Shown here piece by piece: positions 26,150-35,083 of a DNA stretch of 64,000 nt; positions within the stretch are counted from its first letter, which is position 1, and every line of letters starts with the position of its first letter. Made by a program: the position numbers and the translations under genes. The DNA is taken from contig NZ_SSBK01000006.1 in NCBI RefSeq assembly GCF_004795035.1, positions 186,001-250,000 on the forward strand. Reading direction: 5' to 3'. Origin of the DNA: Streptomyces sp. A0958. Its GTDB lineage: Bacteria > Actinomycetota > Actinomycetes > Streptomycetales > Streptomycetaceae. The notes under the pieces are model-generated. The model was not told where the DNA came from. It did not search any database and saw nothing but the letters and a program-made list of their open reading frames with translations.

Positions 26150-26161
26150 GTCCGGCCCCGC

Positions 26162-26806
26162 TCAGCCGGCCGGCGTCTCGTCCACCTTGAAGCCCATGTC
26201 CACCTTGCCGCCGACGACGGACTTCGCGATGACCGTCACGCCGTACTGCTCGCTGCCATCGGTCAGCCGGCATCGGATCGTGGCGCCCATCCGGGCGGGA
26301 AGGTTCACGGGGCAGGAGAAGGCGTCGGGCTCCTTGCCGACCTGGGCCGCCAGGGCGGCCTTGCCCTTGCGGGCGACCTCCGCCTTGTCCACGGAGTGCG
26401 CCCCGCCGGTGTCGCCGCTCGACGTGTCGGTGGGCTGTGCGGAGTCGCTGGGCTGGGGGTCCGGGGAGGCGCCGGTGTCCAATCCGCCGTCCACCTTGTA
26501 GTCCATCTTCACGTTGTCGCCGTCGACCGACTTCACGGTGACCGTCATGCCCTGCTTCGTTCCGCTGTCGGTCAACGTGCAGCGCACGGTCTCGCCGACC
26601 TTGGCCTTGAGGTCGTCCTTGCAGGTCACGCCTTCGGGCTCGCGGCCGGCCACCTTGCCCAGGCCGGCCGAGGCCCGCTTGGCGACCTCGGCCTTCTTGA
26701 CGACCTTGTCGCCACCCACGCTGAACGAACAGCCCGAGGCAAAGAGCAGGGCCAACGTCCCGGCCGCCGCTCCAGCCACCATCCGACTCCGCACCGACTG
26801 CTGCAT
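26162..26806 (-). CDS. Lipoprotein with two DUF4333 domains
   Basis: A 214-residue exported lipoprotein: basic N-terminus, hydrophobic stretch GAAAGTLALLFASG, and lipobox FASGC with the acylated cysteine. Two similar DUF4333-type modules follow, about residues 33-103 and 135-210 (VTCKDDLKAKVGETVRCTL; FSCPVNLPARMGATIRCRL), each with a pair of cysteines likely to form a disulfide. They are joined by a Pro/Ser/Thr-rich linker. It sits on the outer membrane face. The function is unknown. Confidence 0.82.
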   Translation of the reverse strand: MQQSVRSRMVAGAAAGTLALLFASGCSFSVGGDKVVKKAEVAKRASAGLGKVAGREPEGVTCKDDLKAKVGETVRCTLTDSGTKQGMTVTVKSVDGDNVKMDYKVDGGLDTGASPDPQPSDSAQPTDTSSGDTGGAHSVDKAEVARKGKAALAAQVGKEPDAFSCPVNLPARMGATIRCRLTDGSEQYGVTVIAKSVVGGKVDMGFKVDETPAG

Positions 26807-26932
26807 GGGTCCCCCTTGGCAAAGCGTCCACGTCAGAACTGGCGTGCCAAGCTATCACCGAGCTCCGAACGGACGATCGAAGCCGGAGCGGTCAGCCCCG
26901 GGGTGGCAGATCGCTCCGCCGCCGCCCTGCCC

Positions 26933-27418
26933 TCACGCGTACGTCCACCGCCAGGCGCTCCCGCTGTAACTGCACTTGATGCGGGCACCGGCGGCCGTGG
27001 TCGTCAGGGCGCCGTGGTCACTGTTCCGGCAGAACTGGCCGGCGCTGTAGCAGTTCCCCGCGTTGGAGCGGATCGAACACGTGCTGGTCGCCGTGGTCCC
27101 ACCGCCACCGGACCCACCGCTGCCGGACCCGCTGCCACCGGACCCGGAGGAGGTCGCCCTGGTGACGGTCGCCGTGACGGTCGGACCGGGCACCTTCACG
27201 GTCTTCGTCTCGGTCACCGTGGGCGCCGGGGCGGGTGTGGCGGTCTCGGTCGCCGTGGCCGTGACGGTCACCGTGACCGTGGGGGCCGGCGCGGCACTCG
27301 TCGCCGCCACGGAGGCCGCGTCGTCCTGCCCGGACTGCGTACAGCCCACCGCCCCGAAGGCGAACAGGGCGATGCCGCCTATCCAGATCCGCTTGCGCCG
27401 GCTCAACACCTTGGCCAT
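26933..27418 (-). CDS. Small secreted lipoprotein with Thr/Val-rich stalk
   Basis: A 161-residue protein from ATG 27418, which has GGGGGG just upstream. The signal RKRIWIGGIALFAFGAVGC contains a lipobox (GAVGC). A low-complexity Thr/Val/Pro/Ala stalk (PTVTVTVTATATET), a Gly/Ser linker, and a compact C-terminal domain with four cysteines follow (TCSIRSNAGNCYSAGQFC, KCSYSGSAWRW). The layout suggests a wall-spanning stalk displaying a small disulfide-bonded domain. Confidence 0.78.
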   Translation of the reverse strand: MAKVLSRRKRIWIGGIALFAFGAVGCTQSGQDDAASVAATSAAPAPTVTVTVTATATETATPAPAPTVTETKTVKVPGPTVTATVTRATSSGSGGSGSGSGGSGGGGTTATSTCSIRSNAGNCYSAGQFCRNSDHGALTTTAAGARIKCSYSGSAWRWTYA

Positions 27419-27529
27419 GTGGTCCCCCCACGTCTCGGCATACGCCACTTCGAGTGGAATGACAGTATTACTTTGGACAAGATGTGCGGGAATTGGGGAG
27501 GCTGGGTGACTCTATTGTGACCAACCAGC

Positions 27530-27915
27530 ATGCGGTGTACGGGCGTCGCGCCCGGGTACGCGACGGTGACCGCGAACGCCGCCCAGGCCATCGCCGACCC
27601 CGATGCCTGGCACGCGTCCCTGTGGGGAGCCCATGAGGCGCTGCGCCCCGGCGGACGCCTGGTCTTCGAGACGCGCGATCCGGCGCGGCGCACCTGGGAG
27701 GAGTGGACCCCCGAGAACTCCCGCAGCGTGACCGAGGTCCCGGGCACCGGCCCGGTCGAGTCCTGGGTCGAGGTGACCGAGGTGGCCGGGCCCCTGGTCA
27801 CGTTCCGCTGGACCTACCGGTTCGCGGCGGACGGAGACGTAATGTCGTCGGACTCGACGCTGCGCTTCCGCGAGCGGGACGAGGCCGAACAGGACCTGCG
27901 CGCGCTCAGAGGTAC
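27530..27915 (+). pseudogene. Truncated class I SAM methyltransferase
   Basis: The frame encodes the C-terminal half of a Methyltransf_25/11-type enzyme (GAHEALRPGGRLVFETRDPA, WTYRFAADGDVMSSDSTLRF). The N-terminal part with the SAM-binding glycine loop is absent, and after LRFRERDEAEQDLRAL the sequence runs into the 3' end of the convergent LLM gene and loses similarity. Both ends are therefore missing. The DNA just upstream (27449-27530) is more A/T-rich and has no matching N-terminal codons. Confidence 0.7.
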
Positions 27916-28751
27916 GCCGCGTACGCGTCCAGCGTCCGCAGCACCTCCGGTTCGGCGGACGGGGGCAGTTGGAGGACGATCTCCTCGATGCCCAGGTCCG
28001 CGTAGTGGGCCAGCTTGCCCGGGTCCGGGAGGACCGCGTACGGGACGACGTGGAGGTCCTTCGGGTCGCGGCCCGCCGCCTCCCAGGCGGTGCGGAGCCG
28101 GGGGACGGACTCCGTGAGGCCCCGGCCGCCGATCGGGAGCCAGCCGTCCGCGGACTGCGCGATGTGGGCGAAGAGCCTGGGGCCCGCGGCGCCGCCGATC
28201 AGGGTGCGCGGGCCGGTCAGCGGGCCGCGCGGCTGCTGGAAGGGCTTGGGGTGCGCGTGGCTGGCCCGGACCGAGGCGAACTCCCCCTCGTAGGGCGTGG
28301 GTTCCGCCGCCCACAGCGCCCGCATCAGCGCCAGCCGCTCGCGGCCCAGGCTCCGGCGCGTCGACCAGGCCACCCCGTGGTCCGCGGCCTCCTCGACGTT
28401 CCAGCCGTAGCCGATGCCCAGGGTGAAGCGGCCGGCGGAGAGGTGGTCGAGCGTGGCGATCTGCTTGGCCAGGTCGATCGGGTCGTGCTGGGCGATCAGC
28501 GTGATGCCGGTCCCCAGGGCCAGCCGCTCGGTGACCGCCGCGGCCTGGGCGAGGGCGACGAAGGGGTCCAGGGTGCGCCCGTACTCGCGGGGCAGTTCGC
28601 CGCCCGCCGGATAGGGGGTCTCCCTGCTCACCGGGATGTGGGTGTGCTCGGGCAGGTAGAGCCCGGCGAACCCGCGCTGTTCGAGCTGGTGCGCGAGCCG
28701 CACCGGGGTGATGGTCTCGTCGGTGAGGAAGATCGTGGTGGCGATCCGCAT
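27906..28751 (-). CDS. LLM class F420-dependent oxidoreductase
   Basis: A 281-residue luciferase-like monooxygenase-fold enzyme. Recognisable elements are the N-terminal strand MRIATTIFLTD, GLYLPEHTHIP, LALGTGI, the family signature ATLDHLSAGRFTLGIGYGWN and IGGAAGPRLFAHIA. The family reduces or oxidises substrates with F420, whose precursor FbiC is encoded in the window. ATG at 28751 with GGAGG upstream. Its last bases overlap the methyltransferase relic. Confidence 0.85.
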   Translation of the reverse strand: MRIATTIFLTDETITPVRLAHQLEQRGFAGLYLPEHTHIPVSRETPYPAGGELPREYGRTLDPFVALAQAAAVTERLALGTGITLIAQHDPIDLAKQIATLDHLSAGRFTLGIGYGWNVEEAADHGVAWSTRRSLGRERLALMRALWAAEPTPYEGEFASVRASHAHPKPFQQPRGPLTGPRTLIGGAAGPRLFAHIAQSADGWLPIGGRGLTESVPRLRTAWEAAGRDPKDLHVVPYAVLPDPGKLAHYADLGIEEIVLQLPPSAEPEVLRTLDAYAAYL

Positions 28752-28858
28752 ACGAAGGCACCTCCGTCGTTGTCGCGTGACCGCTCCAACGTATGCGGTC
28801 CGGGGCGCCAGGCCGAGGCACCGGCGGATCGCGAGCCCGGTGTTCCCGAGAGCGGGCG

Positions 28859-30217
28859 TCAGGCCGTCCCGCCGGCGGGGGCACCGGCCGGCCGGGTCCG
28901 CTCCGCCGCCGGGGCCTCCGCAGTCCGCAACCTCCGTCCGCAGCACCGCTGTTGGACCACCGCCACCCCCGCGACCACCACCCCCAGCGCCAACCAGCCC
29001 GCCGGACCCGCGGCCATCACCACGCCCGTCAGGAGCGGTGGGCCCGCCGACTTCTGGATGGACTGGGACATGCCTGCCACGCCCAGGTAGGCGGCCCGTT
29101 CGTCCGGCGGGGCCAGGAGTACGGCCAGCTCCCACGAGCTGACCGAGCGCATCAGCTCGGCCATCGTGACCAGGACCGCCGCCGCGAGCAGGACGGTGGC
29201 CGCCGCCCAGGTCCCGCCGCCGGTGGCGCCGGCCAGCAGGGCGCAGGAGACGAACATCAGGACCCCGTACAGCAGCACCGCCCGTACCGCCTGGCGCGGG
29301 CCCTCGGCCCTTCGGGAGACGGCCAGTTGGAGTACGACGACGAGCACGGTGTTGATGACGAGGAAGGCCGGTACGAGGGCGTGCGGGGCGGAGGTGCGGT
29401 TGACGAGCCACAGGGGCAGGCCGACCCCGAGGACGGAGTCGTCCAGGTTCATGGGGATGTCCAGCAGGGCGAAGCGGAGGTAACCCCGGTCCCGCCAGGG
29501 GCCCTTGGGGCGGGCGGGGGCCGCGGCACCGGGTACGGGCACCGCCCGCGCCACCTCCGTCGTCCGGCCGTCCGGCTCGCCCGTGCGCCACACCAGCGCG
29601 GCGGCGACGACGAAGGAGAGGGCGTTGCCGAGGATCAGGGCGCGGTAGGCGTCCGTGGTGCCGATGGCGAGGCCGATGGCGGCGATCCCGGCGCCGACCC
29701 CGTACCCGGCGTTGGCGGCGCTGCGGGACAACGCCTGGTAGGCGGCGCGCCGTTCGCCCGCCGCGCGGGTGGCGAACAGCATCTCCAGGGTCTTGGCCGC
29801 CCTGTCCCCCAGGTAGGTCACCGCGATCACGGGGAGCAGCGCCTCGAAGTCCGCGCAGAGCAGCACCAGGGTGAGCGTCACCAGCCGCAGCAGGTGGCAG
29901 CCGATGAGCAGCGGGCGGACCGGGAAGCGACCGGCCAGGCGCCCGGCGAGGGGTGAGCCCGCGATGCCCGCGACACCGGCCGTGCCCAGCAGGACGCCGA
30001 TCTGCTGGGCGCTCAGGTGGGTGACGAAGGTGAGGTAGAGGACCGAGGACGCCGCCCACAGGCCGGAGCCGGTGCGGTCGACGGCCAAGGCGAGCAGCAT
30101 GATCCGGGCGTCCCGGCCGCCCGGTGGGTTGCGTAGCTGGGCCAGCAGACCCGGGCCGCGCTTCGGCGCCCCCGCCGTCCTCGCCGCCCCGCGCGTGCCC
30201 GCCCCTGCGCGTCGCAC
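28859..30217 (-). CDS. MFS transporter
   Basis: A 452-residue protein with about 12 hydrophobic segments, a basic N-terminus and the motif PLAGRLAGRFPVRPLL in the loop after the second segment (motif A region G-x-L-x-x-R). It is likely an exporter of small molecules. The start is GTG at 30217. Three operator-like boxes lie directly upstream, so expression is probably repressed by a MarR-type protein until an inducer appears. Such a regulator is not adjacent. Confidence 0.8.
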   Translation of the reverse strand: MRRAGAGTRGAARTAGAPKRGPGLLAQLRNPPGGRDARIMLLALAVDRTGSGLWAASSVLYLTFVTHLSAQQIGVLLGTAGVAGIAGSPLAGRLAGRFPVRPLLIGCHLLRLVTLTLVLLCADFEALLPVIAVTYLGDRAAKTLEMLFATRAAGERRAAYQALSRSAANAGYGVGAGIAAIGLAIGTTDAYRALILGNALSFVVAAALVWRTGEPDGRTTEVARAVPVPGAAAPARPKGPWRDRGYLRFALLDIPMNLDDSVLGVGLPLWLVNRTSAPHALVPAFLVINTVLVVVLQLAVSRRAEGPRQAVRAVLLYGVLMFVSCALLAGATGGGTWAAATVLLAAAVLVTMAELMRSVSSWELAVLLAPPDERAAYLGVAGMSQSIQKSAGPPLLTGVVMAAGPAGWLALGVVVAGVAVVQQRCCGRRLRTAEAPAAERTRPAGAPAGGTA

Positions 30218-30234
30218 CGCCGCCCACCCCCAGG

Positions 30235-30317
30235 TATCTCGGCATCAAGAGATCAACAGACCTGGGGAAGCCTGCCGGGTCACTCTCTCGATGTCAAGAT
30301 ACTTGATGGCGAGATAA
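30235..30317 (-). promoter_or_regulatory. Three related palindromic boxes before the MFS gene
   Basis: ATCTCGGCATCAAGAGAT (30236-30253, arms ATCTC/GAGAT), and the adjacent boxes at 30285-30300 (reverse: ATCTTGACATCGAGAG) and 30301-30316 (reverse: TATCTCGCCATCAAGT), share the pattern ATCTYGnCATCRAG. This resembles MarR-family operators of the ATCTTGAnATCAAGAT kind. The nearest box is 19 bp from the transporter start. Confidence 0.65.
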
Positions 30318-30326
30318 TGGGTTCTC

Positions 30327-31790
30327 TCACCCCGGCCAGACGATCGCCTGCACCTCGCTGTACGCGTGCAGCGCGTACGAGCCCACGTCCCGGCCGACGC
30401 CGCTCCGTTTGAACCCGCCGAACGGCGCCTCCATGTTCCGGCCGATCGTGTTGACGCCCACCCCGCCGGCCCGCAGCCTGCGGGCGACCCGGAAGGCGCG
30501 GGCCACATCGCCGGACCAGACGTAGTCGATCAGCCCGTAGTCGCTGTCGTTGGCCAGCGCGATACCCTCCTCCTCGTCGTCGAAGGGGACCACCACCACG
30601 ACCGGGCCGAAGATCTCCTCCCGCACCACCCGCATGTCCGGGGTGCAGTCCGCCAGCAGGGTCGGGGCGACGTAGAAGCCCCGGCCGGTCGGGTCCGGGC
30701 GCTCGCCGCCCGTGACGATCCGGGCCCCCTCCTTGCGGCCCAGCTCCACGTACGACTCGACGCGGTCGCGGTGGGCGGCGGAGATGACCGGGCCGACGAC
30801 CGTGCCCTTCACCGCCGGATCTCCGACCGTCAAGTACCCGGCGTACGCGGCCAGTTTGGCGATCAGCGCGTCCTGGGCGCCCCGCTGGACCAGGACGCGG
30901 GTCGGAGCCGTACAGATCTGTCCGCTGTAGAACGAGAACGTCGTACCGATGCCAGCCACCGCCGCGTCCAGGTCGGCGTCCTCGAAGACGAGGGCCGCGC
31001 CCTTGCCGCCCAGCTCCATCAACTGCCGCTTCATGGAACGGCCGCAGACCTCCGCGATCCGCTGACCGACCGCCGTGGAACCGGTGAAACTCACCATGTC
31101 CACGTCCGGCGCGTCGACGGCCGCCTCGCCCACCGCCGGGGCCGAGCCGCTGACGACGTTGACGACGCCCGGCGGGACGCCCGCCTCGGCCAGCGCCTCG
31201 GCCATCCGGTAGACGGAGAGCGGGTCCTGCGGGGCCGGCTTCACGACGACGGTGTTGCCCATGGCGAGCGCGGGGGCGATCTTGCCCGCCGGGTTGGCCC
31301 AGGGGTTGTTGTACGAGGTGATGCACGTGACGACGCCGACCGGCTGACGTACGGCGAGCGCGCCGAAGACCCCGGCCCGGCCCATCGGCCCGGCCTCGTT
31401 GATCTGCGGCGCGACCGCCTCCTCGACCGGTTCGAGCGCCCCCTTCGCGTACCGCCGGAACCGGGCCGCGCCCACGGCGACCTGCATGCCCCGGGCCGTC
31501 GCGGTGGTGGCGCCGCTCTCCGCGCGGGCGAGGTCCGCGTGGGCGGCCGCGTCCCGCTGGATCAGGGTGGCTGCGCGGTCCAGGATCGCGGCGCGCTCCT
31601 CGGGGCGGGTGCGGGACCAGGAGGTGAAGGCGGCGCGGGCGGCGGTCGCCGCCTCGTACACCTGCGCGCGGCTCGCCTCGGGGGCGAGGCCGACGGTCTC
31701 CTCGGTGGCCGGGTCGGTCACCTCGTAGTGGCCGTCGGCCGGTTCGGTCCACTCGCCGCCGATGAACAGGCGCTGGGGCGTGGTGGTCAT
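30327..31790 (-). CDS. NAD(P)-dependent aldehyde dehydrogenase
   Basis: A 487-residue ALDH-superfamily enzyme oxidising an aldehyde to the acid. Visible elements are the cofactor-binding SFTGSTAVGQRIAE, the general base E in MELGGKGAALV, the catalytic cysteine in GQICTAPTRVL, and the C-terminal FGGFKRSGVGRDVG. ATG 31790 overlaps the amidohydrolase stop by 4 bases (ATGA), so the two form one operon. The substrate is unknown. Confidence 0.9.
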   Translation of the reverse strand: MTTTPQRLFIGGEWTEPADGHYEVTDPATEETVGLAPEASRAQVYEAATAARAAFTSWSRTRPEERAAILDRAATLIQRDAAAHADLARAESGATTATARGMQVAVGAARFRRYAKGALEPVEEAVAPQINEAGPMGRAGVFGALAVRQPVGVVTCITSYNNPWANPAGKIAPALAMGNTVVVKPAPQDPLSVYRMAEALAEAGVPPGVVNVVSGSAPAVGEAAVDAPDVDMVSFTGSTAVGQRIAEVCGRSMKRQLMELGGKGAALVFEDADLDAAVAGIGTTFSFYSGQICTAPTRVLVQRGAQDALIAKLAAYAGYLTVGDPAVKGTVVGPVISAAHRDRVESYVELGRKEGARIVTGGERPDPTGRGFYVAPTLLADCTPDMRVVREEIFGPVVVVVPFDDEEEGIALANDSDYGLIDYVWSGDVARAFRVARRLRAGGVGVNTIGRNMEAPFGGFKRSGVGRDVGSYALHAYSEVQAIVWPG

Positions 31791-33526
31791 TGCGTGCTCA
31801 CCGTCCGGGTGTCGCGGCCGGAGCGCAGGACCGTGCCCGGGACCGCCCCGGTCACCTTGTCGTCGCGCAGGGTCTCCACCCCGTTGACCCGGACCGACAC
31901 GATCCCGAGCGCCTTGGAGTCGAGCCGGGGGCTGTCGCCCGGCAGGTCGTGGACGAGGGTCGCCGGGCCGGCGTCGATGCGCTCGGGGTCGAACAGGACG
32001 AGGTCGGCGTGGAAGCCCTCCTCGACCCGGCCGCGCTCGCGCAGGCCGAACAGCCGCGCCGGGTCGTCGGTCAGCATCTTCACCGCCCGCTCCAGCGGTA
32101 CGAGCTTCCGGCCGCGCAGGCAGTCCCCGAGGAAGCGGGTCGTGTACGGGGCGCCGCACATCCGGTCCAGGTGCGCGCCCGCGTCCGAGCCGCCGAGCAG
32201 GACGTCCTCGTGCTCCCAGGTCTCCTTGCGCAGCGCCCAGGAGTCCGGGTCGTTGTCGGTGGGCATCGGCCACAGGACCGTCCGCAGCTCGTCGGCGGCG
32301 CAGATCTCGACCAGGCAGTGGAAGGGGTCCTGGCCGCGCTCGGCCGCGATGTCCTTCACGACCCGGCCGGTCAGGCCCTCGTTGGCCGCGCTGTAGGTGT
32401 CCCCGATGACGTACCGGCCGAAGTCCGCGAGGCGGCGGAAGACCCCGGCCTCCTTGCTGTCGGCGCGGCGCAGCATCTCGGCGCGGGTGTCCGCGTCGCG
32501 CAGCCGCTCGATGCGTTCGGGTACGGGCAGGGCGAGGATGTCGCCCCAGCCGGGGATCAGGTTGAGCGCGCAGAACGTGCCGAGCGACATGTTCATCGGG
32601 GTCAGGATCGGCATGGTCAGCGCCACGATCCGGCCGCCCGCCCGGCGGGCGCGCTCGCTGGGGACCAGCTGGCGCGGCACGCGTTCGGGGACGGCGGCGT
32701 CGATGGTCAGGACGTTCCAGTTCAGCGGGCGCCCGGCGGCGGCCGTCATGTCCACGAGCAGGTCGATCTCCTCGTCCGCGAACTGGTCGAGGCAGCCCGC
32801 CACGATCGCCTCGATCTGCGTGCCCTCGTGCTCACCGACGGCCCGGCAGAGCGCGAGCAGTTCCTCCGGCAGCGCGTGCCGGGACGCGACCGGCTGCCCG
32901 TCGCCGTCGGAGTGGGTGGAGGACTGCGTGGTCGACAGGCCCCACGCGCCGGCGTCCATCGCGTCGTGGAAGAGGCCGAGCATGGCGTCCATCTGCTCGG
33001 GCGTCGGCTGCCCGCCGACCGCGTCCGCGCCCATCACATGGCGGCGCAGCGCGCAGTGGCCGACCATGAAGCCGGCGTTGACGGCGATACGGCCTTCGAG
33101 CGCGTCCAGGTACTCCCGGAAGCCGGACCAGGTCCAGTCGACGCCCTCCTCCAGCGCCTTGAGGGCCATGCCCTCGACCCGGGCCATCATGCGCCGCGTG
33201 TAGTCGGCGTCCTCGGGCCGGTCCGGGTGGAGCGGGGCGAGCGTGAACCCGCAGTTGCCGCCGGCGACGGTGGTGACGCCGTGGTTCATCGAGGGGGTGG
33301 CGTACGGGTCCCAGAACAGCTGGGCGTCGTAGTGCGTGTGCGGGTCGACGAAGCCGGGTGCGAGGACGAGCCCGGTGGCGTCCTCGCTGGTCACGGCCTC
33401 CTCGGTGACGGTGCCGGGTTCCGCGATGACGGCGATGCGGCCGCCGCGGACGCCGACGTCCGCGGCGTAGGAGGGACCGCCGGTGCCGTCCACGACGGTC
33501 GCTCCGCGGATGAGGTGGTCGAGCAT
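31787..33526 (-). CDS. N-acyl-D-amino-acid deacylase family amidohydrolase
   Basis: A 579-residue metal-dependent hydrolase of the D-aminoacylase branch. Metal ligands appear in APGFVDPHTHYDAQ (HxH), with further candidate histidines in MVGHCALRRHVMG and an aspartate in LLGGSDAGAH. N- and C-terminal beta-sandwich parts are present (IRGATVVDGTG; GFHADLVLFDPERIDAG). It would cleave N-acyl or related amide bonds. The downstream aldehyde dehydrogenase is translationally coupled to it, which suggests a joint catabolic step. Confidence 0.87.
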   Translation of the reverse strand: MLDHLIRGATVVDGTGGPSYAADVGVRGGRIAVIAEPGTVTEEAVTSEDATGLVLAPGFVDPHTHYDAQLFWDPYATPSMNHGVTTVAGGNCGFTLAPLHPDRPEDADYTRRMMARVEGMALKALEEGVDWTWSGFREYLDALEGRIAVNAGFMVGHCALRRHVMGADAVGGQPTPEQMDAMLGLFHDAMDAGAWGLSTTQSSTHSDGDGQPVASRHALPEELLALCRAVGEHEGTQIEAIVAGCLDQFADEEIDLLVDMTAAAGRPLNWNVLTIDAAVPERVPRQLVPSERARRAGGRIVALTMPILTPMNMSLGTFCALNLIPGWGDILALPVPERIERLRDADTRAEMLRRADSKEAGVFRRLADFGRYVIGDTYSAANEGLTGRVVKDIAAERGQDPFHCLVEICAADELRTVLWPMPTDNDPDSWALRKETWEHEDVLLGGSDAGAHLDRMCGAPYTTRFLGDCLRGRKLVPLERAVKMLTDDPARLFGLRERGRVEEGFHADLVLFDPERIDAGPATLVHDLPGDSPRLDSKALGIVSVRVNGVETLRDDKVTGAVPGTVLRSGRDTRTVSTQ

Positions 33527-33857
33527 GGGGGGTCCCTTCCTGTGGATGGTGGGTGGTGCGCCGGGGTGCGTACGGCCGCGGTACGCACCCCGGCGGGGAG
33601 CGGCGGTCCGGGAAGACGCCGCCCGTGCGGGGGGGCGAGCCGGGTGCGATGGGGGGCGGGGCGCCTGCGGCGGGCCTGTTCCCCTACCCGCCCCTTCCCG
33701 TTACCGGGGCTCCGCCCCGCACCCCGCTCCTCAAGCGCCGGAGGGGCTGGGTTTGTGGGGCTCCGCCCCGGCCCCGCTCCTCAAGCGCCGGAGGGGCTTG
33801 AGAAACCAGCCCCGCCGGCGCTTGAGGCGCGGGGGTTCGGGGGCAGCGCCCCCGGGA
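33527..33857. repeat. Dispersed GC-rich Streptomyces-type repeat cluster
   Basis: This 331-bp gap holds no gene. A unit of about 44 bp occurs twice (33706-33750 and 33757-33800), each with GGGGCTCCGCCCC and CTCCTCAAGCGCCGGAGGGG. An inverted partial copy (CCGGCGCTTGAGG) lies at 33814-33826, and GGGGGCAGCGCCCCC at 33839-33853 forms a hairpin. Such elements are scattered between genes in Streptomyces chromosomes and may act as terminators. The gap also has the amidohydrolase promoter near 33527. Confidence 0.75.
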
Positions 33858-34979
33858 CTACGCCGCGTCCCGGAACCGGGTCGTCCGGTGGACCGGGTCC
33901 GTGTCGATCTTCGGGATCACGTGCTCACCGATCAGCCGGATCGATTCGAGCGTGTCCTCGCGCCCGATCCCGATCGGCAGCCCGAAGCTCAGCTGGTCCG
34001 CCCCCGCCCGCTCCCACCTCCGGCACTGGGCCAGCACCTCGTCCGGGTCGCCGCAGATCATCAGTTCCTCGGCGATCAGCAGCTCGATGATCTCCTCGGT
34101 GTACTCGGGCAGCAGCTCGGGCCACTCGGGGATGCCCTCGGGGCGGGGGAACGTGTCGTGGTAGCGGAACAGCAGCGACTGGAGGTAGTTGAGCCCGCCG
34201 CCGACCGCGATCTCGACCGCCTTCGCGTGGGTCTCGGCGCAGATCGCGGTGGAGGTGACCATCACGTTGTCGTTGACGAAGTCACCGACCGGCTCGGCGT
34301 CCTTGACGGCGGTCTTGTAGGAGTCGACGACCCACTCCATGTCGGAGACCTTCTGCACGCTGAAGCCCAGCACGCCGAGCCCCTTCTTCCCGGCCATGGC
34401 GTACGAGGACGGCGAGCCGGCCGCGTACCACATCGCCGGGTGGGACTTCCCGTACGGCTTGGGCAGGATCTTGCGGGGCGGGAGCGACCAGTGCTTGCCC
34501 TGGAAGCCGACGTACTCGTCCTGGAGCCACATCTTGGGGAACTCGGCGATGGTCTCCTCCCAGAGCTCCTTGGTGTGGTTCATGTCGGTGATGCCCGGCA
34601 TGAACCCGAGGATCTCGTGGCTGCCCGCCCCGCGCCCGGAGCCGAATTCGAAGCGGCCCTCGGAGAGGTGGTCGAGCATGGCGACCTTCTCGGCCACCTT
34701 GACCGGGTGGTTGACCGGGGCGAGCGGGTTGAAGATGCCGGAGCCGAGGTGGATGCGGTCGGTGGCGTGGGCGAGGTAGCCCAGGTAGACGTCGTTGGCG
34801 GAGATGTGCGAGTACTCCTCCAGGAAGTGGTGCTCGGAGGCCCAGGCGTACTTGAAGCCGGACTTGTCCGCCTGGATGACGTACTCGGTCTCCTCGATCA
34901 GCGCCTTGTGCTCTGCCCCGGGGTCCGCCTGGGCCCGCGCGGCGGGCACGTACCCCTGTACAAAGAGCCCGAATTCCAA
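33858..34979 (-). CDS. LLM class flavin-dependent oxidoreductase
   Basis: A 373-residue bacterial-luciferase-like enzyme: MEFGLFVQGY, KYAWASEHHFLEEY, AMLDHLSEGRFEFGSGRG and WYAAGSPSSYAMAGKKGLGVL. The catalytic-type histidine pair EHH is kept. The start must be the TTG at 34979, because an in-frame stop precedes it by three codons. Two perfect CTGACGnnnCGTCAG palindromes lie in its promoter. It lies in a series with the SDR and second LLM genes. Confidence 0.87.
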   Translation of the reverse strand: MEFGLFVQGYVPAARAQADPGAEHKALIEETEYVIQADKSGFKYAWASEHHFLEEYSHISANDVYLGYLAHATDRIHLGSGIFNPLAPVNHPVKVAEKVAMLDHLSEGRFEFGSGRGAGSHEILGFMPGITDMNHTKELWEETIAEFPKMWLQDEYVGFQGKHWSLPPRKILPKPYGKSHPAMWYAAGSPSSYAMAGKKGLGVLGFSVQKVSDMEWVVDSYKTAVKDAEPVGDFVNDNVMVTSTAICAETHAKAVEIAVGGGLNYLQSLLFRYHDTFPRPEGIPEWPELLPEYTEEIIELLIAEELMICGDPDEVLAQCRRWERAGADQLSFGLPIGIGREDTLESIRLIGEHVIPKIDTDPVHRTTRFRDAA

Positions 34980-35004
34980 GGGGGTTCACCGTCCTCAATC
35001 GTTT

Positions 35005-35083
35005 CTGACGCTCCGTCAGGTCGTGATGTGTGTCCGACTGTTCCACCGGGGCCCCGGCCCGTCAATACCTGACGCTACGTCAG
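35005..35083 (-). promoter_or_regulatory. Paired CTGACGnnnCGTCAG operators
   Basis: CTGACGCTCCGTCAG at 35005-35019 and CTGACGCTACGTCAG at 35069-35083 have perfect 6-bp arms and lie 64 bp apart in the promoter of the LLM gene; the second overlaps the 3' end of the SDR gene. Similar boxes precede the LLM gene starting at 36820. A TetR- or GntR-like repressor is expected; none is adjacent. Confidence 0.72.

Noticed and set aside
33706..33853. CRISPR array
   Set aside because: Only two direct copies and one inverted partial copy, with no regular spacers; it is a dispersed intergenic repeat.
31790..34090. Long plus-strand open frame opposite the amidohydrolase and LLM genes
   Set aside because: It crosses gene borders and an intergenic repeat; no motif is recognisable.
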